A stretch of DNA of 64,000 nt from Rhynchonema sp. JSB1_4 (Eukaryota > Nematoda > Chromadorea > Monhysterida > Xyalidae), in assembly GCA_030248065.1 (NCBI GenBank), contig JASAMV010002782.1:1-64000 (forward strand). Direction: 5' to 3'. The notes under the pieces were generated by a model. That model was given only the letters and a program-made list of their open reading frames with translations, ran no database searches and was not told the DNA's origin. Below, piece by piece: positions 12,001-25,947 of the stretch (the stretch's first letter is position 1; every line of letters begins with the position of its first letter). Made by a program: the position numbers and the translations under genes.

Positions 12001-15000
12001 AACATACTGTACATACTGAGAAAGTCACAAATACTTTTCGAAGGTCGTTAATCATGTCGCAGGTTCTGCGTTTACTTTATGGAAGTCTGGCAAAAACTCG
12101 CACAGTTATAGGAAAATGTCGTCTGCGCTGCTAAACTAATGCTAATATGAATATGTTAATGATGCTCTTACCGACTTATGCGCATGCACATCAGGGAAAA
12201 TTGGTGGGCGGGCAGCATGGGGAAATGTCGGTGTAAAAACTGGGTGTGCTGTTTAACTTGGCGCTAAGTCAAATGCCGGAATGTGTTGGGCTGCAGCTCG
12301 ATTGATGCATCTAGTGCCTGATTATTTTGAAACGGTTTCGTTTTCAAAAACATTGTACCGTAGTTTATAGCAGCGTGACAGCAATACGTTCCACCAACTG
12401 CGTCAAGTACCGTACCGCTACACACATGTAGTTAATCGATATTATTTTATTGACAATTAATCACAGAACGTTCGTATCGTATAGTTAACCACGTGTACCC
12501 ACTTACCATACCATAATGATTACAGATACTGAAACAGATCATCTGTTAATCATGCTGATTATTGCAAGTTTAGAAAATGAAAAATGCGTGGTATCCTGCG
12601 TAGTGGCTGCAGTTTGTGTTTGCACTGTCCCGGTTGCATTAAACGCATGGTGCAAATGTAGATTTTGAATAACTTTTTGAGAGTGTCGTTTATATGCGGT
12701 GTTGACAGATTATTTGTGTAATAAATCACCCCGCGGTCCCCACGTTGAAAAAACCTGGTTGCCCTTTAAAACCGCCATAACCACGTGACGCTTAGCGGGA
12801 AAATGCAAATGTTATAATAACTCTGGCTTAACAAACAAACGCGGGCAGGTTCGCAAATACAGGTAGTCTCTTCAGGCTGAAAGTGAATTCTCCACAGAAA
12901 ATACGGATTTAAACGGCAGGATATTGTAATTGGTGCGCGAATTTATTGTTTAGAATTGCATTTTTGATTTTCACACTCAACAACCGGTTTTCGTAATCGT
13001 CAACAATCAAGTCACACCCTCAACCGGCTTGGGTGGGTGCAGACCACTTGAGAGTGGATCTGATTTAAAATGCTCCCCTAAGCAGTTAAGAAATGGACTA
13101 CCGTACTCTGCTTTGGCTCGACGCCTGCATTCACTGGGGATATTTCCACCAAAATGCAAAAGTCGGCCCATCACGTGTCAAAATGACATTAAAGCGGATG
13201 ATACGCAGAAAAAAGCGATTGTTTCTGGCGCCTAGTTACGATAAGCAGCAAACTGGAAACATAAACCACGAATATTATGTGGTGGGATTTATGGCGTGCG
13301 ATAAATGAAATAACTGCGTTTCGAACAGCACGTGCACATCATGTGCGCTGGACGAGTTTAACTTCATTTTGAATACTCAGTGTCAGTGTGTGCGTGAACG
13401 TAAACTGGCTGTGTTTTGAAGGCTATGCCCGGTGCACTGTCCATCTGTGAATACAGGTTGAAGCAGGCAATGATGATGACAAACAGTTCAAAGTATGCGA
13501 TCCAAAAACAATGCCCACCTTTCCGGATGTCTTGATGCCACGCATGATGCACGCCCAGACAATCAGCCAGGCGGCAATCAGACAGCAGGTCATCTTCCAG
13601 TTGAGTCCGCCGAAATCGCCGATCTCCTCCGTTGTGTCGATCGCCACGCGGTACCTGTGGTGGTTTGTAATTTTATGAAAAGTTTTCGAGATCATACAAA
13701 CAGAGTCTGTGCCCGTGCAAGTTCTGAGTGAACATAGTGAAACCAATGAAAACCGAACCAGAAGTACGACGTTTCTGAACTGTTGACGTTGTTGCACTCT
13801 GCGAAGCCGTCAGGGTCGTCTTCTTGACTCGGACAATTCTGGAGGGATAATCACATACGGCATAAGATTTAGATTACATTTCAATTTTTTATATTTAAAA
13901 ATGAAAACTCACCGCCCATGGCAACGGTAATTGGAAGCAATGGAACAAGTAGAAAAGGCACCAGGTGATGATGACATTGTAATAGAGCCCGACGAGAAAG
14001 CTGACGACGGCCGAAGCTATACCGACACCGCCGAGGTACGGATGGATAGTGTTCCAGCTGGAAACGGGGTGTATTTCGGGAGGTGTTCACCCAAGAATCA
14101 GATCGATTTAAATCCAGAACTAGCTCGTGGCAGTTCACAACCCCAGTTTGGTTCATATAATTCGTCAAAACAAACATGCCACTGGATTAGCTGTTCCTGT
14201 GCATGACAACCCTGTGCATTCCCTCCCACCTTAAAAAGTTCCAGGCGCAATATAAAAAGACAATAGTCATCATCACAAATTCCACAAGAAGTTCTCTGTT
14301 TGCTGTTTAGCAATATCGGTTTTGCACCAACGCGTTTTCAATCGCAACAAACAGGATCTTTGTTTGTGGACTAAGCAAGGCATAAGAACCCCCGAGAGCG
14401 TCAGAGCGGAATTCTACTCTCTGTTTCGCCGTGAAAATAATATAGGCGCTCATTCCAAGCATGCCTGGGATTCCTGTCTATGGACGTGCGAGTAAGGCGG
14501 GGAAATCAAAGTCATGGGAAAGCATTGGTTTTGCGCGTTCGTGAAGTGGAAATATTTATTTAGAAATGGCAAGCAAGTGCACGAAACATTTGGCCTACGA
14601 AACATCAGCCAGCTTACAGTCCGATTGGTCCAGTGCGCAGTCGTTGTCCTATGCCCATTTCGATGAGAAACAGTGGCATGCCCTCAAGGAACATCATCAC
14701 GATGTACGGGATCAGGAAAGCACCTGTAAATACACAGGTGAAGGTAGGTATAATATAATATGTAAAGGCAAACTACGCCAACACGAGCCCGATTTCGGAG
14801 GTGGTAGATTAGTGAAACATTCACACGTGGCTGCTGATTTGGGAAACGTTACACGTTGTGGAACACAACGTGGTGCATGAGCACTTTATTTATCAATTTG
14901 ATCTTGTTTGACAGCTTTAATTTTATTTTGACCTGACAGCTTTAAGAATATTTTTTGTTAATTTTGACCTGTGCTCGTTTTCTTTTCTGTCGCATTTATT

Positions 15001-18000
15001 CCCGACATTCTTTCATCCACATCTCACTCTATTACTTTTCCCACCCCACAATCTTGTAGCTATACGGTGAAACGCACATTGGCTGGCACTAGCCGTAATT
15101 TATTGCTGAATCGTTGTGTAAAGTGGTCGTTGGGTTTCTCTTGTTCTTTCGTTTTAACAACGCGAGCGCGCAAAATGCAGACAAAACAAAAAATTGCGTC
15201 TGCCCAGCCACTAAAACAACTGAGACTCGGGCTTCAATAAAATGTCTGCGCAGTGGGTAGCTGCAGAATAGGATCCCATCCAAAGCACACCAAGCTTATC
15301 TGCGCAACTTTTCGGATATTATGTGGTGCGTTGGTGCACTTTTCTACGTTTTCACAAAACCGCCACAGATAACCGACGTGAGCGTGAGTATCGCGGGAAG
15401 CGATTATGCAATCACATGAACCATTTGGTAGTACGACTATTGGCATGTGACTATTGCTTATTAGAACAAAAAGCACAAGCATAGTACAGCTGATCTGTTG
15501 GTCATGTGAATAAACACCGCAGAGACATTTCGTAAACACTCAGTTTTGCACATACTGTATGTACATGTACAGTATTACTAGACGTCAGTCAGTCAATTTT
15601 ATTCTCATTAGGAACATGCACAAACTTGAGATGACGTGATGTGACAATATTAATAAAAACATTTTGATATCAACTGTGTATAACTGCTTATGTATAATGT
15701 GTGAAGTTGAAATTGATATTTATTTGTTTATACCTACCTACATACTGTATGCTTCTCTTTCTGTGCACAGTGCAGCGGAAAGACAGCATGATATCATAAT
15801 GTAGACAAGGCAACGTACCAACCATGGTGTCTCCCAAATATCGACTGCCGAATTCACGGGCATTCATTGCAACATCTGCCGAACAAAGGCACGAACAAAT
15901 GTGACTGGACTGACTGACTGTTTGGTTCGGGTACAAAGTTTGATTCCTGGGCAGCAAATATAACTGAATGCCATCTTGACTTTTGAAAATCCCAACAATT
16001 ATTAGGTGACGAAACTAGACATTTTTGGCCACTGAGCTTGTTGGCAGCTTTGAACAGCTGACGCGGTGCTGTTGTGTCGTTTCCATCAAAAAAGTGGCGC
16101 CTGGACCTGTTAAGGTTGTGCGCACTTTGGTTGGTACACTTGGGCCGCCTTTTGCGTCATTCAAAACACCCTGTTACTTTTACGTACTACTCTGTTCCGG
16201 TTCCTGGGCTGCTGGTTTCGGTTCTTCCTTAAAACGGCTGTGTAAAAGTCGCATTCCACATTACATTCAGTCACGTGTATCGAAACCTCTGTCCACACGA
16301 GCGTGCACTGGCTCCCGTTTGGTTGGTCCAGCAGCACACAGACAAAAAATTTTCGAAGACCATGTGGCCACAAGAACACCAAATATCAGCACTCGTATAT
16401 CCAGTATGCATGTAATAACGATTGTTGCTTAAACTTGAAAGTATCCGCCATGCGCCTGTGAATACATTCAACCAAAACGCACCACGTGGGGGACAAAGCC
16501 AGACAGTCTAGCACCGCCTACTTCAGTTTCTAAGCACGGCCACCTTGGAAGAAAGAGCCCCCTTTTGCTTGAATGAGCATTTCCAAGGTGCATTATCTTG
16601 CATAATACGAACATGAACGTGGTTGGTTGGATTTGGCCCCGGTCCAGCTTTCAAACTATAACTTGCGTCAATTCCAAAAAATTTCATGCTGGGCTAACCT
16701 TTTATATGGAAAAACTCGAGCTGTATAATCGTGGTGCTTCTCAAGCATGCTTTTGAAAATAACAGCTGTTTTGATGCGTTCAAAGTGGGCAATTTACGGT
16801 TAAACACCAGCCCTATTGATAAACACTTTTTAATCATGTCCCCACACTCACCATACTCAGGGTACATAGAAAAAAAAGAGGCAGGGTGCCAAAAGAACCT
16901 CACTGATTTGCATTCATTGGTGCATTTGCTGTGCTTACGACCTCCCACCATGAGAAAAAGGCAGCACTGAAGCACCGGGACATTGACTGGTAAGCTTGAT
17001 GGCTTTACACAATGTTCCCGTAGCTCGGGAGTGGACGGCTCTGTAGGCAGATGCAGATTAGCACTGTGACTGTACCACCGACAGGCCCTGTCCACAGACG
17101 GCTATTTTTCTTCGTGAGTAACATACATACGCCTATAATGTAGACAGGAGAGTAGGCTGAAAGTCGGTCAGCTCCTCCGTGCGGCATGTTGTTTTGGCTT
17201 CATTTACGGCCGGCAGGCCCCCCCACCTCGAACCGCAGCCAACTTGAAACAAACATACGAGACCGTAATTAAACGCAAAACCATCTGCGTAGATATTCGA
17301 AACTAGCGGGGGGATTGTTGGGAATAAAGGTGGCTAGAACTTAGAACTTGAATTATAGGTACAGTATCTTATGTACCTACATAATTATAGAGAAGACTCT
17401 TGTCTGATTGTGCATAATTCGTGCCTGTTATTGCTTAACACGGAATGCTGTTTCTATTGAAACTTCCTACAGCAAATCGGCGGAAAAGAATTTGTCGCAC
17501 TGTTGTGTCGTTTGTATGTGAACTCGTGGATTTGAATAGGGTGATTTTTGAATGCCCTTCATTAGTTCTGAGTAGCAATGACTTGTAAAAAATACGAAAC
17601 CTTGAAATCTGCCTTTTTTATAGTGATACTGTATTCGGAGCGCAGAAGTTTCTGTCACTATAATGTTGACTTGGTGCTGTTGTTAAAAGTTGGGTCACTA
17701 TAGAGAGGGGCGACTGCAGTCTAAAACACAAAGGGTGACTCACCACCGCCATTCTGTTGACAGAGGTACGGGAATCGCCAGACATTGCCGAGCCCGACCG
17801 CGTAACTGATAACGCCCATCAGGAACTGCACCTTGTTGTCCCAGCCCTCGCGTTTCTCCTCGCCCTCCACCTGCAACTGAAATGTGATTGAAATTGAAAC
17901 ATCAGTTCCGGCAGTTCCGGTACACTGGGAGGCGACCGGGCGATTTCTATCACTGTAACAAATATTTAATGCATAGTTGGCGATAAGATAAATCAAGAAT

Positions 18001-19305
18001 CGAACTGTCGTTCACATCATTGTGAGATGCAGGTTTCGCCGTACAGGCTGCGACAAACAGTTAATGACAAACAGCGTTCCAACTGTACAATTGGTGTACA
18101 AACTGACATGCACGATCGAAGCAGATCAATGTTTAGCACTGTTATAACCTTATATGCCCGTAAGACAACGATAAGAAGATAATCCAGCCCAAGATCAGGC
18201 CCATGAAACATCATCGTTATCCAACAATTCGACCAAAACGACCCAAAAACAGTCTACATACCTCCATTTCCTGCATCTGATTGGGCGTGCCCTGATCGTC
18301 AAAGAGGTCCTCGTTGTCGATGGAATTGTCCGAGAAGGTCACCCTCGATTGGCCGAGTCTGTCCGTCTCAATGCGTGCCGTGCCCGTGATCAGCGTATCT
18401 GTCGGTGTTGCACCTAATGTTTTCTCGGTAGATTTAATATCGAAGTTAATTGATATGCGTTTCATACAAACACGACACAACGAATCAGCCGGTCAAGGCA
18501 TTGTGCAGGTGCGATAAGGCGAAGTGAACCGTGTGTTTCCTATGTATGTTCTAATCCGAAACATTATTCTTTTGCAGGAAGGTGTTGTAGCTTGTTTTGT
18601 CCTGTTACAAAACCTTTTTCGAACATGACTTCATTCGGAAACGTTTCCGACCAAGGTTTGCGATGCACTAATCAGAGGAAGGATGAAAAACACGGTTCAT
18701 GCGCCACAATGAACTTTCCGGAACCACGGCATGCTACATAACACAAAAAACGGCAGTAACAACAGTGCCACAACAAAAACTCACACTTCAGACTTTGTTC
18801 TTTAAAAGCGAATTTAACCACAATTTCTCCAACAACATTAATGCTCACCATCTTGCAGTCCATTGCCAATGGTGACGTTGATTCCGCCTTCAGTCACCGG
18901 GCTGGCTGCGCCCGTTGAGACCATGTTCTTGTCGAGCTTCGACCTGTTGTTGCCTGCAAAAATAATCTCTTGAACTGAATTTAAAAAAAATTAAAATTTT
19001 TCTGGAAATCTGGTTGTTTTCGCCGGAATGGTTCTGGCCAGTTGTTGCGAATACAGATTAGACGTCCACTGGTTATTTTTAGCACTGCTCGTAAACATGG
19101 TCCATTCAAATCGGAAAGGTCATGTCAATGTTTCATGATTTCCCGTGATACTATATGGAAACTTGCCAAGAAGGACAAACAAAAACAGGAGAAACTAAGT
19201 AAGATCCTTTAGTCACGAACCTCCGATAACAGCCGATCTATAGCTGGTGTTTGTGTCAGACCTCGTTGTCTTTGTCGGCGCGAAATTGTCTTCAAAATCG
19301 CCCAT
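9053..19305 (-). CDS. SLC6 neurotransmitter/amino-acid symporter, NTT4/B0AT (SLC6A15-20) type, 16 exons, 809 aa
   Basis: A sodium-coupled transporter with the LeuT fold, in the plasma or vesicle membrane. Exons in transcript order: 19305-19221, 18953-18849, 18413-18262, 17870-17744, 14723-14618, 14057-13913, 13838-13759, 13654-13519, 11559-11449, 10880-10802, 10726-10564, 10483-10276, 10210-10009, 9930-9771, 9701-9539, 9460-9053. The start is ATGGGCGAT at 19305. TM1 has the signature [19 protein letters not shown] (about residues 133-151). TM2-3 continue with [22 protein letters not shown]6 has the unwound [14 protein letters not shown]. The motif [18 protein letters not shown] is typical of the A15-20 subgroup. 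The N-tail is long (about 120 aa, acidic and Ser/Thr-rich), and the C-tail is about 110 aa. The exact substrate is not predictable. Confidence 0.92.
9702..9770 (-). other. 69-nt stop-free intron of the SLC6 gene
   Basis: Donor AG|GTTCTG and acceptor GCGCAG|GTTT. The length is a multiple of three with no in-frame stop, so the reading frame runs through it. Family alignment places it inside the intracellular loop between WERF and SRDIEY, where homologues have no insert, so it is most likely removed. Confidence 0.6.
9931..10008 (-). other. 78-nt stop-free intron of the SLC6 gene
   Basis: Donor ACAG|GTGGTT and acceptor CTGCAG|GTATTC. It is a multiple of three with no stop. Retention would put 26 residues before the helix beginning [15 protein letters not shown], which family members lack, so splicing is the better reading. 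Confidence 0.65.
11560..13518. other. Long SLC6 intron 8, mostly featureless
   Basis: A 2-kb intron. It contains the 41-bp-arm inverted repeat at 11751-11875. Otherwise I see no exon with splice sites and family motifs. Confidence 0.6.
11751..11875. repeat. Perfect inverted repeat, 41-nt arms
   Basis: The arms 11751-11791 and 11835-11875 are exact reverse complements; the left begins GGGTGCAATTCTAGGCTGAA. They surround a 43-nt centre. The flanks continue the symmetry loosely (ACAGT on the left, ACTGT on the right). It is a MITE or a recently formed foldback in an SLC6 intron. Confidence 0.85.
14724..17743. other. Long SLC6 intron 4, no exon recognised
   Basis: A 3-kb intron between the TM1 exon and the TM2 exon. 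It holds half of a family A foldback (14765-14870) and several TACATACTGTATG words near 15551 and 15741. Nothing else is supported. Confidence 0.55.
14765..14870. mobile_element. Foldback MITE family A, truncated copy 2 (SLC6 intron 4)
   Basis: It matches the left half of the 5395 copy: AGGCAAACTACGCCAACACG, then GCCCGATTTCG, then GTGAAACATTC...GTGGCTGCTGATTTGGGAAA. The right terminal repeat is missing. It lies about 40 bp upstream of an acceptor site of the SLC6 gene. Confidence 0.7.
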
Positions 19306-22300
19306 AACACTTAGTTGGGGTCTGTCGGTGTGGTTGGAGGGGTCGTTCACTCCTCTTATACGGTCAGGTTGTTTCGATGACAAGAATATTTATTAGCTCG
19401 ACCTTTCAGTTCAAGGAAATGAACAGATTTGTATATTTCACGGTCTAATGTAGACCAGTGTACATACAGTATGTATGTTTGAAACGTGCGCACCGAGCGC
19501 CACACAACGGCAAGCTGCACGAACAGACAACTCACGCACACACGGACGAAAGACGGACGGACACGACTTTTTGTGTGATTTAGGGCTGAAAATGGAAAAC
19601 TGATGCGTAATGGACCTACATATATGTCTTCATGTCGCTAAAAATTTGTCTGATGACGTAGAGAATAGGATTAGTCCAATTGCGTCAGTGAAACCATTCA
19701 AGGCCTATAATCTTTTTATTCCAGTTTTTCTGGCTTCTGACCAATGCAACTGCATCGAGGAGTGTTGGGTTTAAAAATAAACCCATTGTGGCCAGATAAT
19801 ATTAATTTCGATCAGACATTGTACGTGAGAATCCTTCAACAACGTATACGTTGTTCAATAGACACCGTTGCATAAAGCGTGACCCGGAAGTACAAAAACA
19901 GACTGCCTTTTAGCGACCAAAGTTTGTACGATAACAAGCCTAATAATAAGGCAACATGTGATCAGAGCGAGCGCAACGCAAGCGAACAAGATTTTTTTAT
20001 GACAACGTCGTATTTTTAACGAACAGCTCGTAAAGAACGCTCAAGTTTATCAACCTTATTATGAGACAGAAGTGTCAGGCTGTAAATGTCACGATCAACT
20101 TGATGCGCTTTTGGGAAGTGCCGCTCGCTGGGCCAGGCCCCTGGGTTGCTTTTGTTTAAAAAAAGTTACACTTGAGTTTATTCGTCAAATATATTGAACA
20201 CAGAAGATGAAGCTATAAGGTTTGCGGCAACTTATAACTCTGACTCTCTCGAAAATATTTTTGTGTTTTGAAGCACGCACTTGAGTGTAAATTAGCTCTT
20301 CACTCATAAAGTGTTGTTTTTAATTTTCGCAGGAGTACCACAATGGAATTAATGCTAATGTTCGACAATCCGTTATCAAATTGTGGCCTGGTTTTGCCAG
20401 CTATTTTTATTTACAGTCCCCACAACACGTGTAAATGTCATCAGCACTACCTACGTGCAACAAAACAACCTCTGGACGACACGCATAAACCAGGCGACAT
20501 TGCTCTTATCTTATGAACGCAACTTGATTATATTTTAAGCGTAAAAATTAGGTGAACAAAAACAATGATTTGAATTCAGCCACGTGGGGAACCGAATGCA
20601 AATCACAGTGCAAAATATATGGTAATGTCGTAATGTCATGACGCCCAATGTTTGGTATCTGAGAGCAGCTACGTCAAACACTTTGTTAAAACAGTCTTTA
20701 ATCCGGTTAGGTGGGCAGTGGCGTCTTAAAAGTTGTTTTCCACGTGTAGTCTTATCACCTCTGATGTAGCTACAAGACAAGATGTAGCTACATAACAAAC
20801 CACGGTTTACTATCAGAAGACCATAGTGCCATGAGCCCATTTTGATACAAAAGATGTCAGGCAGGTAAAGCTATTTTGACACCAAGCTTGCGCTGAAATA
20901 AAATCTGATGTGTGATTCTTTAAAATACAAAAACAAAGAATATCGGCCGTGAAGAAACTACATAACACGCAGTTCGCCTAATGTTCGCATGTTCCTCGAC
21001 AGATTTTTTAATTTCAGTTTGTAATCACGTGCCGCTAAGGAAACAGAAATGCGAAAATGGCGGGTTACGTGCGAATCAGTGGAGATGCTTTTTCTCATGG
21101 CACGAGGTTTGACCAAAACATTAATGCAAATTAGATGCGTGGTTGTCTGAAAGATCACGAAAGCCGTGTCTGCATGGAACAATGACCCAGTCTGACGCAC
21201 CAGGACTGTTTTTTGTATTGCACAGCCATCTAGGATTTGCCCGGAGAAACAGATTACCCCACCACTCACCGACATATACGCACGTTTTGATGTGCTATCG
21301 CTCGCCTGCTTGCGCTGGTTCTGATTCTACCCACGTGCTTTGTGGAATTACTATTATGTGAAAAAGCACCCTTCAGATGCGTGAGAGAGCGGGTGGTGTG
21401 TGAGCAGCAGTGGTGGTGGGCGTGAAAAAGTGCTTATTGTTTCGGCGTTGCCTCAAATCAAAGCGAACTATTGTAACAATTTGAACGCTCAAAGCATAAA
21501 AGCTTTTGCCATCACTTCTGGAATTGAGCAGTCCATATTTTCTGGAAAAGAATTGATGCTCACCAAAAAAATGAACGATCACTGTGTGCTCTGCTCTGCC
21601 AACATTGCGTGAAGCTTGTCTGGGTTACTGGCGTCATATCGTGTTTTGTAATAGCATTTTTCATGTGATAAGGGAAACGAAACATACAAAGACGGATGTA
21701 CGTACTTATAATAGTGGCGCTTAGGATGGATTAGCTAAGTGCTTTGCATAGTTTTATCATTGTTAGGTATAGCATAAGAGTGGAGAGTTTGATCACAATC
21801 GATTATGGTGCGTTTTCGAACAAAAAATGTGGGAATTTGGCGCAACACTCAGGCACGTGGTCCAAAACATATGAGTGAAAAACAAAGACTCAAAAAACCT
21901 TTGCCCCAGAATTCAAACAATCAACAAAGGAGCAAATTTTTCTCTTCCGACTGCGTGAAAATTGTCCCGTCACCCGCAAATTGGCTAATTCAAAAAAACA
22001 AATTGACCACACCTGCGCAGCTTGATAGTCTATGCCTGGTTACCCACAACCTTCAAGCGCGTCTGCCATCTTGGCATGGATCTTCTAACCATTTGCGTGA
22101 CACTAATTGAAAATTGGCATGCTGCATGGCCTGATGATAACAGCTGACGGACAAGATTAAAAAACTTGGCAGATATGCCTTAAACAAGTTTCCGAGAGGG
22201 GATGAACAAGCACTTAATGAATCATCGTTGCACAAGTATAATTGCGTTCAAGTGTGTGTTTATCCGCCGTAGAAAATTGACATAGATTCAGCCGTTCTTT

Positions 22301-25300
22301 ATTAAGCTGACGTAGGCGTATATAAAAGGATGGCATCGCATTGCATCTGACGTCTTTTATCCACATTGATCAAGTGCACATGCACATGGCTAGGTGCATT
22401 GAGAGCACTGTGACGTCATGTACTTTGATGTTAAAAGTGCGTTCCTTCATGGCGCCGCCCACATGAGCGTGGACCTTTATGCATCTCATCTGTGTTTTGT
22501 CTGCGTGAATGAACATTTGCATAAATCTTGAATAAACTATGATTGAACGGACAAGGACATAATCGGTCATCATCCAAAACTTTTTAACATAAACTCAGCG
22601 GCATGACAAAAAAGATGAGCCAGAGCCGGTTGCTTCCTGAATTAGCCTGGCACGATGTAATACAAGGCTATACGAAGTCAGATGATGCGATAAAGCTCAA
22701 GTTGGAGCACTCGAGCATGAAACTTGCTGTGTGCGTGGTCTCTACCTCGTAGCCTTAGCCCAGCGGATACGGAGCGATTACTAACAGGAACAAAGCTAAT
22801 TAACACTTGCGTGGATGGATGGTTGTGTATAATTTATGGATGTACATATACTGTGTAACAGCTGCACACAGCACAGACACTCTTGTGGAAGTCAGTGATA
22901 AACAAATCAAACGATATCAAAACCTTGAACAGGACATGCAAGTCTGGCGTGAGTGAAGTGTTTACGTGATTGTGTGACTCACAAGTGTTCGAGTGAATAA
23001 ATTGATTCAAAACAAAAAACAGGGCTCGTTGATCATTATACACTTTTTCGCATCACAGCTTGATTCACACACGAAGAATCTCGTTCGTTCTGAAGTTGCT
23101 TCATGGCATAAAGCCTATGGCACGCGCACAGCGTGTTATCTTTTGAAAGTGGATCATTTTTTCCAAACCTGACGACACAGTGGGAGTGCCAGAGTCACAC
23201 AGCGAAGGAACAGCAGTGGACTTATGGACAGGAAGCTCGGCTAATGTGCATCACCAGCGTGTAGCACCAACGGCCGGGCACTCAGCTTGACCTTTGTGTG
23301 TCTGTTTGGCTTTATGACGCCATCAAACAAGCAAGGTGTCGGCTGTCGTCTCTGGCAGATGCATATGTATTTCGACCAGCCGATTTTGCAGAAAAAAACC
23401 TTGAAAAAACACCAAAAAGTTCAGAGGAATCCTTTTAAAGAGCATACACGGCCTGGAGCGTCAAGTGAAACCAAATACCACACCCAGTGCGGTGTTACGA
23501 TGGAAGATGACGTATACGCTCTGTCCTGCTGGCTCGTTCTGGGCTCCAACCGACAAAATTGAGCTGAACGGCACGGCACCCCTTGCATGTACTATAATGT
23601 ACGTGGCCAGAGCCACGTGGCTTTTTCTCTGGCAGCAGCTGGAAAAGGCTTTTCGGACGTGAGCCAAAAGAAATGAACAAAAAAAGCAAAGCCTCCTGGC
23701 ATGGCTGGCAATGGCGTGAATTCTATTCATGAGCAATTTTAAATATCAGTATATGGGGTGTCTGTGTCCGACAGAGTAGATTGTGCAAATGGAATCTAAG
23801 TCAAGTTGGACTAGAAAATGGCACTCTTATTGCTTGAAACAAAATGGTTGATTGAAAAATGGGAATAATTTGAGTTCTGCATGCGCAATATTAGTGGTCT
23901 GCCGGGCTGAATCTTCAATGACATCTGCATGATCTGATCTGACTACAAAAGGTACGTCATGATAATAGAACAGGGAAGTGAAATGGAACGAGTGAATAAC
24001 TTTGGCCACCCCATGTGCACCAACAGGAGTGCGAATAAACAAGCCAGACATGACACATTGTGTGAGGCACAGTCGGTTGCCACAACAGCCACACCGGGCT
24101 GATGCAATATGGCAAAAATAATCCGGTTGGGCCCCCGCACGGAATTGGCCTCGAGCTCTAAAAAGTGTTCGAAAACGGCCACTTTCCATTCGTGCTCGCC
24201 GAATGTTTCCGGGGAAGTTTTTTTTGTCATGGAACGCTGCCAATGTGATACGACACACTACACGGATGGTATCACATCATAAACAAAATACTAGAAACGC
24301 ACATGCGCCTTGTGGCCCCAAAGTGCCACACACGAATATGTTCCATAACTAAGAATGAGGATAAATAACTATTGCTCGATAACAACGATGACAAACTGGC
24401 ACCCTACTGAAAGGTGTCGTCACGGTCATTACAACCAACAATAAGTTTTGGAACGAAAACGCCAATGATGACGGCGTCGTGGGGACACAACTTTGCTGCT
24501 GATGCGAATGCGCCATTCAGATTCAGCTGCTGGCTGCGTGTCAGGCGCTCGCTCGATTTTGGTTGGTGTCTCGTTTTTTTGTGACGCAGACAGACATCGC
24601 ATCGCCTTTCTGGCCGCAGTGCCCGCACGCGCTGTCGCTGATTTTCTGCATGGTTTTGGTTGGCTGCCTGGCTGACTGACACCATATAAAAATCAGCCTT
24701 TGTCGCGCAAAAAATTGCGGCGCACAGACGGTGGCGCACAAAACACCAGCAGCGCAGTACCACACATTTTGTGAACATATACGCCTCCAACCAGAAGCAC
24801 AAAGGGCAAAGCACAAGACACGAGCGTGGGAAACACTCTCGCAAAGCTTGCGCTGCTTTTATGCGCCCATATGATGGCCGGGGCGCGGAGGGCACCCACC
24901 AACTGGCGAGCTCTGGCAACAACTAGCGCAATGATGGGACACAGAAAGCAAACGCTAAGCTACATATATGACCACAACAGCCAGTCACGTCGCCATGTAT
25001 GGGCATGTCTGTGCGAGTGCGACAGTCTCTCTTTTCAGCCAGCCAGCCAGCCCACTCCATATTTCGCTCTGTCTGTATTGTACGTGTACGTGCGCGCGGC
25101 AAAAAATTCGAATGCACACAACACACAAACGTACGTACATATAATACACATGCGCACGGATGGTGCAAGCGAGCCAAAGGTACACCCTCGTGTGCTTGCT
25201 TTGTATGCAAAGCTGCGTCTGCGACTGCGACTGTTTCGTACGCACGTGTCAGCTACATAGCTGCATCCTGTCCTGTGAGCGCGACGGACGAGCACTAAAG

Positions 25301-25792
25301 CCCATTGGACACATGTACATCCACGTGTGCGTTGGCCTGCAGCCAGCTGGCTCCATTTTGGGCGCACTTTGAAACAAAGAAGAAAGACACCGGCTCATGG
25401 CTGGCTTATTGCGCGCCTAACTAACCGTCGCAAATGTGGCATGAAGCAGCATGGGCTCGTAAAGTATGCAGCTAACAGCTGATAGTGAGCTACGACTTGC
25501 TGTGCTGAAAGTGAGTAGAGCACTAAAGGCTTAGTGGTTTGTGTCCCTTTTTGATTGGGTCGCACTAGGCACACGATGATCCGACATTTTTATTGCCGCA
25601 TCAGCTCACGCGCCTATTTCATTGCGCGTGACTGATGGGAACCAAAGCACGTGAAACTTGCGCTTGTCACAACAGATTACGCTTAGCAATGATGGATGTA
25701 AGAGTGCGATGACACGAAATTGTAATTGACTTTTTTGTTTCAAAACATGGTTGTTGAGGAGGTGTGAACTCTGAACCCCACACCAAACGTAC
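19306..25792. other. Gene-poor upstream region of SLC6
   Basis: I find no supported coding exon on either strand. Open frames here are short and lack splice context or motifs. It probably includes the SLC6 promoter near 19.3-19.6 kb. Untranslated SLC6 exons cannot be excluded. Confidence 0.5.
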
Positions 25793-25874
25793 GCTCCCGG
25801 AAAGACTCGAACCTCCGACCTCCCAGACACCAGGCCTGGACAGCTAGTTGCTGTGCCAACTGAGCAACGGGAAC
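25793..25874 (-). repeat. tRNA-like SINE remnant or tRNA pseudogene
   Basis: Read on the minus strand, GTTCCCG pairs with CGGGAGC (a 7-bp acceptor stem). A D-arm-like TTGC/GCAA follows, and the A-box-like TTGCTCAGTTGG is present. An anticodon-like stem CCAGG/TCTGG encloses CCTGGTG. A good B box, GGTTCGAGTCT, sits in the T arm. The eight nucleotides between D and anticodon arms and the missing U33 argue against a working tRNA. A tRNA-derived SINE head or pseudogene is the best call. Confidence 0.6.
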
Positions 25875-25947
25875 GCGGTCTGACTGCGGCTCAAAGTTGT
25901 ACTTATACCGATGCAACCGTGCAGACACACACTGCTTTGCTCGCTAA

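Noticed and set aside
16694..17095. Minus-strand 133-aa frame that might be a transposon fragment
   Set aside because: It is Cys-rich but has no transposase motif, terminal repeats or splice support, and it lies inside an SLC6 intron.
22315..22330. TATA-like TATATAAAAGGATGG as a promoter
   Set aside because: No coding exon lies within reach on the plus strand, so there is no gene for it to serve.
24404..24922. Minus-strand open frame of 172 aa
   Set aside because: Composition is typical of a shadow in GC-rich non-coding DNA. There is no recognisable motif and no splice-linked partner.
25793..25874. Functional tRNA-Pro (UGG)
   Set aside because: The spacer between D and anticodon arms is eight nucleotides and position 33 is C, so it is better called a tRNA-derived remnant.
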